A stretch of 64,000 nt of DNA from Nomia melanderi (Eukaryota; Arthropoda; Insecta; Hymenoptera; Halictidae), in NCBI RefSeq assembly GCF_051020985.1, contig NC_135009.1, positions 16,992,606 to 17,056,605 of the forward strand. The letters run 5' to 3'. The notes beneath the pieces were generated by a model that did not search any database, was not told the origin of the DNA, and saw nothing but the letters and a program-made list of their open reading frames with translations. Both the position numbers and the translations under genes were made by a program. Below are positions 13,802-26,236 of this stretch, one piece after another. Each line of letters starts with the position of its first letter. The stretch's first letter is position 1.

Positions 13802-14004
13802 TTAACCCTTTGCGGACGAAGATTCTTTGAAATATACGAAACCTCGAGCAGATTAAGCTAAATACATCAATTGCTTAATTAACAGGAAAAAAGGAAACAA
13901 CGCTCTCTTGTTGTTTGACTAATTCAATCATTTTTTCGCGACATGGTTTACCAAATGCAACTTCATCTCGCTAGAATGCCGACATTCGTCCGCAAAGAGT
14001 TCAA
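13802..14004. mobile_element. TTAA element, family B copy 2
   Basis: It starts TTAACCCTTTGCGGACGAAG and ends CATTCGTCCGCAAAGAGTTC, a long inverted-repeat pair with a decayed right TTAA. The interior matches family B copy 1. Confidence 0.82.
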
Positions 14005-15223
14005 AGTTTTGAATATTTCAATAAATCTTCGTCATAAAGGGTTCAAGGATTTACTCGTTCTTTTTCTCTAGATGAGAAATTCTGTTTATATCTTCTGAAT
14101 ATGTTCTATAATTATTTCAGAAGCCAGAACATCAATTTCCTCAATTTTTCTTTTCCGGACTCAACCGCAATGGCTTCCGAGTGACTCAATGAATGTTACT
14201 CAATCATTTTCTATTCAAACTAACCAAGAATCCGTTTCTCGGAGAATCGCAATTCACAAAATTCGGTCGCAATCATCAGGGGGGTTCTTCATTGTAAAAT
14301 CTTACACTGTTTCCGGACAATAATTTCCTCGAGCCGTCCGGCCGGTGTGCCCGGTATTTTCCAATACGGAAAATACGGAAGCGTATCCTCCCTTCTGTAT
14401 AAATTCGCTAATGGAAATTCCCTGTAGCTTCGTGCGTTATCGTGATCTCTATTCCCCCATTCTTTTCCTGTACATTTTACGCGATTAATAAATTTCCACG
14501 GTTCACCCGACTTTATGGGATTAAAGGAAGTATGTTTGGCCAGCAGCCTGCACGCGGCGCTCGCGTTTAATTTCTGATGTGTAGCTTTTGCTTCTGTTTC
14601 GAGAAGACTGGCAGACAATGGACAGATTTTCAGTTCTACTTTGGAACTGGTTAATAAATCTCTGGCTTGCAGTTTGATATATTCATTGATAGAAACTGTA
14701 AGAGTGCATTCCTCGAAATCTTGAAAATTGGAAACTATCTTCCAAGAATATTTCGAGTTCCGCTTTGTAAGCAGTTAACAAATCAAACTCGCAGTTTGAT
14801 ATATTCTCCAACAGAACCTGTAGCACTATTTCCCGAGAGCTTAATTAACTCACATTCTACCTCGCAGTGGAACGAGCAGATTCCCTAAGTTCTCGCAGCG
14901 TTTGTATCTTAACAACTGTAACAGAAGAATCCATTATTTCCCTTTGAGTCTTTGAATATTCAAAACACGGAGCAATTTGCACGGAACATTTTCATCTCGT
15001 AAAGGCGAATGGAAATTGAATCAATACTCCGGTAAATGCCCGGCAACGGTGACTCGATTATCAACTAAAATCAGTTGCATCGCGGGGAACAGTCGCGAGG
15101 AACAATGAAACGCGTGGACTTAATGAAATTTATCCGAGAACATCTTATTTGACTGCGTGCAAGCTTAATTGCGTCGAGCCTATGGTTTCCACTCGGATCA
15201 GTTCGCTCGCGAGAAGCTAGCTC

Positions 15224-15655
15224 TTAACCCTTAGCAGTCGACATTCTATTTTATTGCAACCTCTACCTGTTTCAACAGTTTTCTCTATATTTATTTGTAG
15301 TATCACAATTGTACTATTTAACCCTTTGAACTCTGTAGGCTCGAATATTGCACCAGTTATAATATTAAACATTTTAATGAATCTCAAAGAAACTACCCTA
15401 AAATTATTCGATTTTCCGCACGTCCAAATTTTCTGCTAAGAAGGAAAACAAAAGATCGAAGAAATGTAGCATTTATAATTTTCGCTAGGAGTACTATAAA
15501 AATTAGTTGCAGTTGCTGATTACAAAACGGTCTGGAGTGCTAAGGGTTAAAGGTAACATTTCAACGACTCCCAAATATTCTCGAATAAATAAATAGAGCG
15601 TCGTATCAAGCTGTAATTGAATGAACCAAGAGCACTTCGGACCGCAAAGGGTTAA
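15224..15655. mobile_element. TTAA element, family F copy 1, split by family C
   Basis: The outer ends are TTAACCCTTAGCAGTCGAC (15224) and GACCGCAAAGGGTTAA (15655). With the inner element 15318-15550 taken out, the flanks join into a 200-bp sequence that aligns, in reverse, with 31954-32146 and with 42945-43275. Confidence 0.82.
15318..15550. mobile_element. TTAA element, family C copy 2 (nested)
   Basis: This 233-bp element begins TTAACCCTTTGAACTCTGTA and ends GGAGTGCTAAGGGTTAA. It is nearly identical in layout and sequence to 1337-1570. It lies inside family F copy 1 and its flanks show a duplicated TTAA. Confidence 0.88.
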
Positions 15656-17084
15656 ACCCCGTCGTTGCTGTTGTCGGAGTTGCAACAAAGTTGCCGCTAC
15701 ACCGCGAGAAGAAAAAAGAAGAGGAACAGAAATGAAAGACGCGGGGATCCCATTCGATTCGCGTCGGATTTGCCGACAAGAAACGGTCCCGTTATCGCGA
15801 GGCGGCTCGGGGCCCGCGTTCATCCTCTTTCGATTAAGGATGCGTCATCTACGTCGGCCGGACCCCGTACAATACCGATGAAAATCGCGCTGGGAACCTG
15901 GCAGGAACATTCTCCATTAGCCTCGCAACGTGCAGCTCGGCTCGTCGACAATTAAATGTTGAAATCACTGGAGCTTCGGCCATTTGCGATCAGCCCCGGT
16001 CGCTTTTAGTTGAAATTCATAATCGGATCGTTAGGTTCTTAACGCTACGGCCATCGGAATTGCGCGAGCAATTAGGATCGATGCTCGGCTTGTCAACATA
16101 AGAGCTTAATGAAATTCAAAGAGTTTCGTAACACGTTGCTTATCGCATTACAACAAAGGCGAACGGTAGAATTAGTTGCTACTGATTTATCATAGTTCCT
16201 TCGGTACCAGTAGTAAATGTAAATAAGTTTCAGCTAATAGTTGCGTAAGCATCCACTAATTAGACACGATCGAGATTTGAAAAGTGCAGGCGAACCTAAT
16301 ATAGACATAACAGACATCCATCCGGATCACCGCAGTCTCGATTTGGAATCGACGAAGCATAACTCCGGATTTATCCGCGATCTAATTATATACGAGGAGA
16401 CTTAATTAAATTGATGAAATCACCCCGAACCGTCTAGGAAGCAATTCCCCGGGACGCGAGCAGCGGAGGAATCCTCTTTGCAGTGTAAAATAAGGATGGC
16501 GGAAGCGGGCCCGCGATACAGCCGAGAAAGCTGGTCAGGCTGCGGCAGCCCGATAAAAAGATTCGAGAATTCCGTCGGCGTAATCCTATTTGCTAGTAAC
16601 GTAATCGCGATCTCGTCTTGAAAAACAATGATCCAACGGGACGACCGGCTCGTTCGCTCGCGTATGAAATTCCATCGTGATGCAACGTCGGTTTCGCGGC
16701 TGGGCCGTGTCTAGCTCGGATAAAAAGGAATCGGGTCGCTTATCCGATTAACGATGGAATTCATTAGAACCCCGGATTAGGAGGAATAACGGAAACACCT
16801 GGTGTATTCGGGAAATCTTTTATTAATACCGCGTGGGACCACTATTAACGCCGGTATTACCAGTTCATTTTATATGGTACCGGGAATTCTGAATAATTTA
16901 ACGGTTTAGAGTGCTGACTAGTAAATGAACTTCATCGATATTCTATAACAGTCTCGTAGATTTTTTATGGGAATTAGTCCCTTAAGTTTCGGGTGTCTCT
17001 TGGGTCCGAGGGAAGTCGATTCGGTGGATTTGTCGGTGAGAGTCGATTTGGAATGATAATTAGTTACTGTTATTATAAATTCTG

Positions 17085-17230
17085 TTAATTCTATAGTATA
17101 GTACTTTTTATATTGTACTATTAATTAATATATTATTCATTATATTGTACTATTAATTTTATACTATTCATTATATTATACTATTCATTACCACATTATT
17201 CATTCCAACACACCATTCATTAATACATCA
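17085..17230. repeat. AT-rich simple repeat (ATTCATTATATTGTACTATT)
   Basis: Repeated ACTATTAATT, ATTATTCATT and TATTGTACTA motifs in a stretch with almost no G or C. Nothing else is visible here. Confidence 0.75.
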
Positions 17231-18012
17231 TTGACTAATCTATAAATTTTCGAATATTGCCTCACCGCGATCCAAGCGTCACGAAGTGTTAACGGAATGT
17301 TATAAGATTCTTCGCACCGAAACTCTCCCAGGATTTAGTTCAACGGATGCTAATCCCAACAGCACAATGCGGGACTTACAAGCAATGTTTCTATTACGTT
17401 GGCCGTGTGTATCGGAGAGTTTATTAAAATTCATTCGATGAAACGCGCGGTTCGAATCTGTTCCCGTCAGCTGTTCAAGAATATTATACCGCGGTGATAT
17501 ATGTAGGAGGCTTAACAGTTTCAAAGAGCAGTCTCGGTGACCGTTTCGGTTTTGATCCGATGTAATTTTCACGTCAATTTCAGGAACGCTGGTTGTTGGA
17601 CGGATATCAGTATGAAATTTTAGCCGAATATGCGGGAGCGATGGCGAACAGAATTTCTGGGTTAGGTGATATATACGTGTCCGAAATATGGATACCGGTT
17701 CTAATAACTGGGGATTAAATTAATAATTCTGATCCGTGTATTAATGCCATTTATTACAAATATTATATGGTCGTGCGCGATTACTGGTATTCAGGTTAGC
17801 TGGAAGAAAATTCATTGTGTCGGGGAATAAAATGATTGATTAGCGAGCATGGAACGATTGGAAGATTAGATTTCATTCGTGTGAATTCTGTTGCTGCAGG
17901 ATTTTTCGTAGGATACATCGGTAACCGATCGTTTTCAAGTTTTGGATATTGATCCGTGCTTTCGAGTGTTGGAGTTCGAAAGATTTGAAAGTTTAGAATT
18001 TGGCTTGGAAGA

Positions 18013-18155
18013 CATATTTGAAGCTTCAAATTTCCAGAACTTTCGTTCCAAACTTCAAATTTCAGATTTAGGAACTTAAAAATCATATTTCAAGCTTCAA
18101 ATTTCCAGAAGTTTGGTTGCCAGTTTCAAATGTCGAATTCCAGCAATTAAAACTT
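18013..18155. repeat. direct repeat, two 71-bp units
   Basis: CATATTTGAAGCTTCAAATT at 18013 recurs at 18084 as CATATTTCAAGCTTCAAATT, both followed by TCCAGAA. The units stay alignable through the AACTT and TTTCA(G/A)AT parts. Confidence 0.7.
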
Positions 18156-20590
18156 AACTTTGATCTCGAGAACTCAAGTTGCAGGCCTGAAAACTTCATA
18201 CCCCAATTCTCCATGCTCAGTTATCCTCGCAATGGAGTGTTCCACCGCACAATAATCGCAAAATATCAGGAAATATTCATTCCCGTTTCATCCCCGTGGC
18301 CCGAGCTGTTATCTTCCGATTATCTTTAATCGAGCAAACCGCTTCGATGGCGTTTGAATAAATAAACAAAGAAGCCGCGAGCCGAATTACATTCGCGCGG
18401 CTTCACCGGCGCACACTTTTCTGCGGGTGTACGAGAATTTCGATGAATCATCGGCGGGATTAAATAAATCATTCCCGTGCGAAATTACATCACTTTCGAG
18501 GGGCCCGAACGAATTACGGCCGGCCGCCGGGAAAACGTTAATAAATAACGAGGTTGGTTAAACATTTCTGCCGGATTATCTGCTCTCGCCAAATGTTTTC
18601 TCGCGTGCTTACGCGTGTATGTATGCACGCGTGGCTTGTGTTCCGCGATGAGCGGTCGACCGCTCGAGCCTCGAGTTTACCGTAAAAATAATTGAAAAAA
18701 AAGGAGAAAGAACGGAATAAACAAACGGCGAGCCCGGGAGCAAAGCCGCATTATTGTTCCCGAAGCATTAAACCGATTCGTCATTCCCGCAATTATGATT
18801 CGCGGAAACCGTTAATCCGGCCGAAACGTTATTCGATTGTATCCGCTAACAATTAATCCTTTGAAAATAAAATATTCATTACACGCGTAGAAGTAACAGA
18901 ATAATTTCAAACATCGCCGAATACTCTAAATGCAACAAGAAATTCGAATCGTTGACGACGAGTACGAATGAAAACGATTCCAAATGATTGAATTCTCTAA
19001 TTGAAGGAACTATTTTGCACTTGAAATTATTAACTAGATGCAGTATTTCATAATGGAACTTTAATAGTCGTTTGTTGATCCTTATAAATCACTGGGTCAT
19101 CGTTAGTCTTCGAGAAACATGGGTTTCTATAAAACCAATCGAAGTTACATACAAAATATAAACGATAATTAGTTCGATAATTACCCTAAAAAATGGAGAT
19201 TTTCCATAATATACACAAACAGTAGACATTAAGTTCGAATTTCGAGATCGTTAAGAACGAGTCCGCGCGTATTAAAGTTTCAAGGACCAACGAAGGTCAC
19301 TCGGTGTCTCCTCCTTTTCCGCCGATATTCCGGGAACACGATCGCCGGATAATTTACAATCGGCGAAGGTCGCGTCGATCCGTCGCCGTCGATCGACAGG
19401 AAATTCGTTCGAAGGGTGGGGGGAGGACACCGCGAGGGACGGTCCTCCGGCGGCGGTTTTAATTAAAACATGGCGGCCGAAGGAGGCCGGATCGGCCGGG
19501 GATTATTAATCGGACGCGATCACGCGATATTTCCTCGCGATACGTCCGCCGGCCGGGGAACGGATTTATCGTCGCGGCCCGGCTGATTTATCAGCCGGGA
19601 TCCGATTTATCAGCGCGTCGCAACCCGCTCGCGCGAGAAATCCTCGCGATTCGGGAGCCGATTGGTCAATCTCTCGCCCCGGTGATGCGACCCTTTTGGC
19701 GAAGTCACTCTGCTTTTCCTCTTCGAATCCACGACGCGGTGCGCGACGGGAAAGTTTCACCCCTTGCCGTACAATCACTGATTTAATCAATGTTGTTCAT
19801 TACGCACGGATCAAAGCAGTTTTGCTATTATCAATGTATCATCTTCAAAGGAAATTTCCACTCGAAGTGGAATGGTCGATTTTCTTGCATTTTTTCCAAA
19901 TTATCGATAGTCAAATATTATGGGAGCTTAGGAGTGAAAGTGAATAGTACGTAAAATAGAAGACAAGATAGTGCGGTTTCTTTTGTGGTATTCGTCCACG
20001 CGAGTATGTCTTTATTTATCATATTAACGAAAATTCCTTTAAACTGATTCTATCCGAGAAACATTCCAAGAACGATCTCAGGAATCGGAGAAGAAGCAGA
20101 GTTCCCTGAACTCCGCCCCCTATTTTTCTGGTTGCCTCTAACCCTTCCAGGAATCAGCTTCATCTCTATCTCGAGATCGATCGAGTCCAGCGTTGCTTTA
20201 ATTTCCGGTGACCGCGGAGGCATTTCTTCGATCTCCTTCGGCGGATTTAGCTAGAGGAACCCCCGACTTCCGGTGGACGACGGAAATGGGAACAGGGAAG
20301 CTAACTCTCCGACCCGATTAGCTCGGTATTGCCTTCGGAAAATTTATTTTTCCCCTCCTTCGGGGAACGGAAGTCAATGTTGAACCTCTGATGAAGGATT
20401 GTCTGCGGGTTTGGATCCTTTTCTCTCCTTCGATCGTTGATTGCTCGAGAATAGAGGATTCTTCCAGTAGCAAGTGTTACCGAGAGATAATCTGATAAAG
20501 TCATTCATCTGTAGGATCTGAATGGTCTTCATTTTTGAAAATTAAACTTTCATCTTCGATGACTAAGACTTAAGATTTAGAAGAGTCTCA

Positions 20591-20683
20591 GCTTTTCGCT
20601 ATTTTGTAGAAAGTTCCTTAGACCTTTCAATGAAAAGGATGGAGCTAGGTCCAAGGAACTTCCTACAAAACAGTGAAAGGCTA
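20591..20683. ncRNA. candidate stem-loop RNA (pre-miRNA-sized hairpin)
   Basis: Arms 20591-20626 and 20648-20683 are 36 nt each and pair with two G-U wobbles and three A-C mismatches around a 21-nt loop, 93 nt in all. Size and spacing resemble an animal pre-miRNA. No family is recognised and transcription is not shown. A small inverted-repeat remnant is the alternative. Confidence 0.4.
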
Positions 20684-21899
20684 GGATTCCCTAGATCCCA
20701 AGTCTCCTAATCCTCAAATACCAAGATTCTATTTATTCAGACACTGTACTCTCCTTAAACACAGTTCAAAGATAGATCCTCCAAACACTCAGAGTCCAAA
20801 GTCGAAGTATCCCCTAAACCCTACAGCTCCGCCAACCGTCCAATCGAAGACAATTAATAGATCTCAAGCATGAATCCCTTCTAAATGCTCTTGGACCTAG
20901 ATAACGAACCGTTTCAACAATTTCCTCAGACACCGATAGCAGAGTCCGAAGAGAGTCCTCGGTCTGAAAAGACAAACGATCCCGCGCGCTTCCTAGGGCT
21001 TGTTAGCGCAGGCAGAAGCAGTTGCCCGCGTCGCGAGCGTTCCTGCGTAATTTATTCGTCTATCAAAGCGTAAGTAAGGGGTATTATTGCCGTAAGAAAT
21101 TGAAACAGCTGAAAGTAACGAGGCGTTGATAGCCGAGAGTTAAATTCACGGGACTGCCGGCGATCACCGGCAAAGAAGCCGCCGAGGGGGCGCGCGCGCT
21201 GTAGCTAGTCCGTAGGTCGCGTCGGTCTTTGTGCGATTACTTTGTTATGTAAATGGCTAGAGGTACCCGGCAACGAGGAGCAGTTTCCTTAAACTTAATG
21301 CAATAAGGGTTTGCCAACGACTTTACCAATATCCTGTTCTTTGACGGGGGGTGTTCTTCAAAGGGAGCGGCAGTCTATAGAGCGGCCCCCACCCCCGCGG
21401 AGGTAAGCGGCTTCTCTTCGGGATAAAACACCTGCTTTTCGAAAAAAGGAATCCTGCCTCTTAGAAACGGACTCGGACGGAGAACGGGAAAAAATATTGT
21501 TCCTCAAAGGACCGGAGGGGCTCACGGGGAACACTGAAACTTCATCCTGGCGAGAAGAGGATCCGCCAACAAAAGACACCCAGTTCTTGGCGGGAAGAAG
21601 TCGTTATAGGATTCCCCTGAGACTGATTAACTTGCGTTCGTTTAAGAAGCAAGCGGTGTTGTGTAGCTTCTAAAGAGACGAGAATATTGCGAAGAGGTTT
21701 CAGATTGTTAGTAATAATAGAATAATGTGTAGCTTAAGGTGAACCTTGGAAAATTGAGGATACGATCGAATCGATTTTAATTTTTTCTCAAAAATTCTTT
21801 CATTGAATCGAACGAACATCGAACGTAATTTTCCAATGCAAAAGCAAAATACACGAAAACACTCCCATGAAATTCGATTGACTTCCCGTTCGGGAAGCA

Positions 21900-21972
21900 G
21901 GCACTGGAGGGATTCGAACCCTCGATCTCCTGTTTACTAGACAGGCGCTTTAACCAACTAAGCCACAGCGCC
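21900..21972 (-). tRNA. tRNA-Thr (anticodon AGT)
   Basis: This is a full 73-nt cloverleaf on the minus strand. The acceptor stem GGCGCTG pairs with CAGTGCC with one G-U. The D arm contains TTAGTTGGTTA, the anticodon stem CCTGT/ACAGG encloses loop CTAGTAA, and the T arm GAGGG/CCCTC encloses TTCGAAT. There is no intron and CCA is not encoded. The A box (TGGCTTAGTTGG) and B box (GGTTCGAATCC) are intact. A TTTT Pol III stop lies about 41 nt downstream (21856-21859), with the palindrome CTTCCCGTTCGGGAAG just after the 3' end. Confidence 0.96.
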
Positions 21973-22261
21973 GCTTTATTTCGTTCCCGGTTATACCGGA
22001 AGCTCAACGAAATGGTAACGAGTGATTAACTATTCCCAGTTACGAAGTAATTGGAGGCCGAGATTACCTGGCGAAGCGTGGAACCACGTGTTACTCGCGT
22101 TAGCACGTCAAAGTAAAATAATTCTAACGCGGTTGCGCCTTTATGAAAGCAGGAAACCAACAGAATTGCATAAATTCTTTAGAAATAAGTAACATTCTCT
22201 TCAGTTATTCGCCCTTTGAGGAATGTCGTCATTTCAGTCGACAAAGTCACAAAGAAATGAT

Positions 22262-22477
22262 TTAACCCTTTGTACTCGAGAGGCGACCCCCAGTCGCCAA
22301 ATGATTTAATCCAGCGAAATTATAACTGCAGCAATACGTGAAATATTCAATGAAAATATCTTTGTTCCCTAATTCATGCGTGTTTTCCCGATAAATTCAT
22401 TTTAAAGAATCTTCACTACATCTAATTGCAAACTATTCAATATTTCAAGTGAAGAGCTTTCGAGTGCAAAGGGTTAA
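22262..22477. mobile_element. TTAA element, family A copy 2
   Basis: This 216-bp element has TTAA at both ends: TTAACCCTTTGTACTCGAG at the left and CTTTCGAGTGCAAAGGGTTAA at the right. It is inverted relative to 6370-6610 and shares its interior (ATACGTGAAATATTCA, TTTGTTCCCTAATTCATG). It ends 290 bp beyond the tRNA gene. Confidence 0.9.
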
Positions 22478-23249
22478 TTGTATAGATAACAAGAGATCAG
22501 TGCATAGTTCTCCTTTCCACTCTCACTGTATTTAATGATCAAAGAATGCACTCGTTTCTTCCAGGTCAGTATAATAATTCATACAACTTTCTAAATCAAA
22601 GCATTAATTTCCTCAGTTTTCCTCTTCTCTGCTCCACACGCGCGATACTCGCTTGAAAGTGCAAGGAACTCGTAACCGTATTCCGTAATCCCAGATCCGA
22701 CGCAAAGGGAGACGATAAGCTGAAAAGTGGGGCGAGGTTAAAGTTCGTTTCATTCATAGCGCGAACGGGTTCGCGCGTGCATCGTCGCAGGCCGGCGAGG
22801 CCGGCGTCTCCCAAGGGCGCGCGGCCGGCCTCGTCCGCGACAATCGGCCGGCGCGCCGCGGCGCCACCGCCCGACCCTTTCTAATTGGCCACGTCAAGGC
22901 TTTTGTCCTCCGGCCTGGTCTGGTCTGGTTTGCGGGTTCCATTCGAAGTTGAAATTCACGCGCCACCGAGCCGCTATTCAACCCTCGCGCGGGATCCACC
23001 CTTTGTGCGGGGGGCCACCGGCGTGCGTCAATTGACACGATCGAGGCCGAGTTGTCTCTTCGTGTACAGGGTGTGGAAAATATCGGTGTACACACATTTT
23101 TCAAGCGGTCAAGATTCTACTAGAAAAGCACGCGCTGAATTATAGACGATAGACATTCTTTGATCGACGAAGATCCGAAAATACACTGGAACGATAGATT
23201 GAAATGTATTCTTCTAGTTTCATAAATTAGATTATTGGAATATTAGATT

Positions 23250-23420
23250 ATTCACCCTTTGCTCTTCATAGACGCCTCCCACTTAATTGATTTGACACGG
23301 TGAAATGATCAAGCTTGATATTTCATATTAAACTTTGTTTGATTCCTCGATATGTGAAAAATTGAAAGAAAATAGTTTCGTTCCTCGATTTTCGTCAGTT
23401 TGAAAAAATGTCACTCGCGA
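23250..23420. mobile_element. decayed family A fragment
   Basis: CACCCTTTGCTCTTCATAGA, then TTGATTTGACACGGTGAAAT and TTTCGTTCCTCGATTTTCG, follow the family A order. The right end is lost. Confidence 0.5.
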
Positions 23421-25037
23421 AACAGTTACATTCTTCCACCAAACGTCGATTAAACGTCCTCACAGGCGGATTGACAAACGAGTGTCGCGCAAACATGCAA
23501 GACAGCTGCAATGATCGTTGTCCGGCGCGGCAATGGACGCCGTGGGAGACTCGCGAGGTCGGTTAAACCGGCGAAAGACGTAACGTTCCCTTTTTCTAAA
23601 TGTCCCGGCCATTTGGCTGTAGTTAGTTTAACGACCAGAGGGTTGTCCGGAAGACTCGGGCCTCCGAAGAAACTTTTCGTTCCCCTTTTCTTCTCTGTTA
23701 ACCACCTCCCGCCGCCGCTCCGCAGCACGACGGGGATTAAAATCTTTTTCGCGGAGCTCGCCTGTTTCCCCGACATCATCCGGTTTTGCGCCATTAACTA
23801 ACTCGCTTCCCGTATGAGCGTCTTCGGCCAACAACGGACTGCTTCCCACCGACTAATGGCAGCCTAATTCCGCTTCGTTGTCGTCGTCTCAACCCAGCGC
23901 CGGTGTCTATGCCACTGCGAACAGAATCTTTTCTTTGGAATTTTCCATTTTTCTGCATTTAACCAGGTTTTGACCGACGACAATCTGTCTTCGTTTATCC
24001 TGTCGCTGGAGTTCCGTATTTTTCGCATTTCTGTAAGTTTCGGCTGGAGATAATCCGTCTTCGTTCACCCTAATCAGAGTTTCTTGGCTTTCGCGTTTCG
24101 ATAATTCTGTGGACGCTAATTGGGAATGTTCAGTTTATGAATATGTACCTTTCGGTGAAACAACCTTTACAAGAACCAAAATAAGTCATCTATCCTTCAA
24201 AAACACCGATTCACCAATGTTCTAAGTAGAACCAGCGAACCATAGCCAGACGCCTCCTGCACTCCTAAAACATAAACATCCGCAACTGAACGATCACTCT
24301 CTCTGTACAAAGCGTTTCTCTACGATCACCTCCGTAGAATCTTTCCTCGAAGAATCTCATTTTTTCAAACTTCTCTGATAGATCAAGTAGACTACTATCT
24401 CGGACGCGAGAACTTTCCTCGTTCGAAATAGCTACCGGTCCTTTCAAATTATAGTCCGGACAGTTTCGTTACCGCGCGCCGCGTAATTTAGTCGGAAGCC
24501 GAAAGTTCGCACGCCGTTGCCAACGCCGCGTCTCGCCCGTTTCTTTCGCCATCACTCACGCTCCGCCTCACCTCACAGCTGTGTGAACGCCGGTTCACGC
24601 TAATACCGTCCTCGTGAACAGTTCCGCGAGTCGCGTAAATACTTATTCCCCAGTTCTGGAACTCTTAAATTCTGCTCCCGGACTTCGTCTAGCGCGACCG
24701 GCCGAGAAATAACCGCGATAAACACCGGAGTAAGTGAAATATTGGGAGCGTCTGTCGAGCACTTTGATACGTTCCTAAATAAAATACGTTTTACGACGAT
24801 CGGTCGCAACATGGTTAAATAATAAATTTGAACGAGTTTTACGAGCTCCGCGTGGAATAAACCTGAACGTTCAACGCGCTGTCGGCTCTTGTATATTTGT
24901 CTGTGTAATCTTTTGTAGTAATCAGTGTTTGTAGTATTTATATTGTGCATTATTTTAAATATACTGGTGGTTATTATGTTATTAATTAAAATAACCGTAT
25001 TTGCCTAACGGTTGCACTGATCTGTAATTATTCAGGC

Positions 25038-25178
25038 TTAACCCTTTGCACACCGTCCTTTGCATTTTTTCTCGATAACTCTGTATTGTTATTCGATTTG
25101 AAAAGCATATTAAAGAGAGCAGTGTAAACAATATTGAGAATAACATAATGATATAATCTATGTGAAAAATATCTTGAT
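25038..25178. mobile_element. family I fragment, interrupted by family E
   Basis: It begins TTAACCCTTTGCACACCGTC. The interior resembles the copy at 27095-27250, including AGAGAGC(A/G)GTGTA. The sequence stops at the TTAA where family E copy 2 begins. Confidence 0.6.
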
Positions 25179-25381
25179 TTAACCAGTTAACTGTGGAAGC
25201 TTCAGAAATCTCTCGTGCGAAATAAAATGAAAAACTGAAGTGTGTGCTCGTCAAATATAGTGCAAATGTATTTATGGTATATTCTGACGAGAAACCATAG
25301 CGAAACGAAGAAGAATTACATGTTTATCTGCAGAGACAGCTAATTGCTCGTTGAAAAGATTAGTATCATTAAACGGGTTAA
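25179..25381. mobile_element. TTAA element, family E copy 2 (nested)
   Basis: It runs from TTAACCAGTTAACTGTGG to CATTAAACGGGTTAA, with TTAA at both ends. It shares GAAATCTCTCGTGCG-type and GTGCTCGTCAAATA-type interior sequence with 2408-2619. Confidence 0.72.
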
Positions 25382-26154
25382 TACCGCAGCAACGTTTCCA
25401 GTGAAATTCGGCTGGAAATGCTGGTTTCCGTTGTCCGATCGTAACACACCGTTTCCACTTATCCCGGAGAAATTATTCGAGTGAATAATTCAACCGAGTT
25501 TTTCCGAGACAGAAGCTACTTACCAAGGAAACGTTACGCCGCGTGCTCGACTAATTTTTGCACGCACTATACCCGCCCGGCAGTTTTTCCGCGTCTGACC
25601 AGGTGCAGCTTAATCCCCTAATCTCCAAGAACACCGCGCAAGAGCAATCTCCCGGGCGGCATTGTCTCGCTGCGGATTTAACGTAGTCCCGAATTGTTTA
25701 GGCGAAGCTTTTTAGCGGCGTGCAATCATTAAAACGCAATTAAACGATGAACCCGATACGAGCGAAAACACGCCGAGTGATTTTAACGTCGCGCCGCTGT
25801 AGTTTCAGGAAACGATTGAGTCTTCGTTTCGAATGTACACATTGCGACGAATGCGTCCGCACAAACCAATCATTGATTTTTAACAAACGAATTCAAACAC
25901 ACTGAAGATTCAACGTCAATACACAGCGTTTTCAATTAATGTAAAATTCAGCAGCAGTTCGATAACCAAAGCTAAACAAACCGAAATTCATTGGAAAGCA
26001 TCGATTCCGCCGTTCAGCAGGATTTCAAAAACAACTCCATCGAATCATCGAAAAACCAATACATTTGGGAAAACAAAAATTATGGAAACTAATGCTTCAG
26101 TGCCCGACATTCTCGTAAAATACTTTCGTCCCTTAATTTATCGATTAAATTCTT

Positions 26155-26236
26155 TACATTAGTCGCAGCGAGCGTCGTCTATATTTTATCAGAGTGTTGA
26201 GTATTTCTAGTGAGAAACTTTCGAGTGCAAAGGGTC
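26155..26236. mobile_element. right-end fragment of family A
   Basis: TTTCTAGTGAGAAACTTTCG followed by AGTGCAAAGGGTCGA matches the right terminus of family A. The left part is missing. Confidence 0.5.

Larger units (their letters stand above)
11485..21899. other. non-coding region with hairpins and repeats
   Basis: Two long inverted repeats, family B, C and F elements, simple repeats and GC-rich patches (18,380-18,600 and 19,300-19,650) were seen. No supported exon on either strand. Confidence 0.5.

Noticed and set aside
23450..23801. Overlapping frames of about 96-114 codons on both strands
   Set aside because: GC-rich block with few stops; no recognisable domain and both strands open equally.
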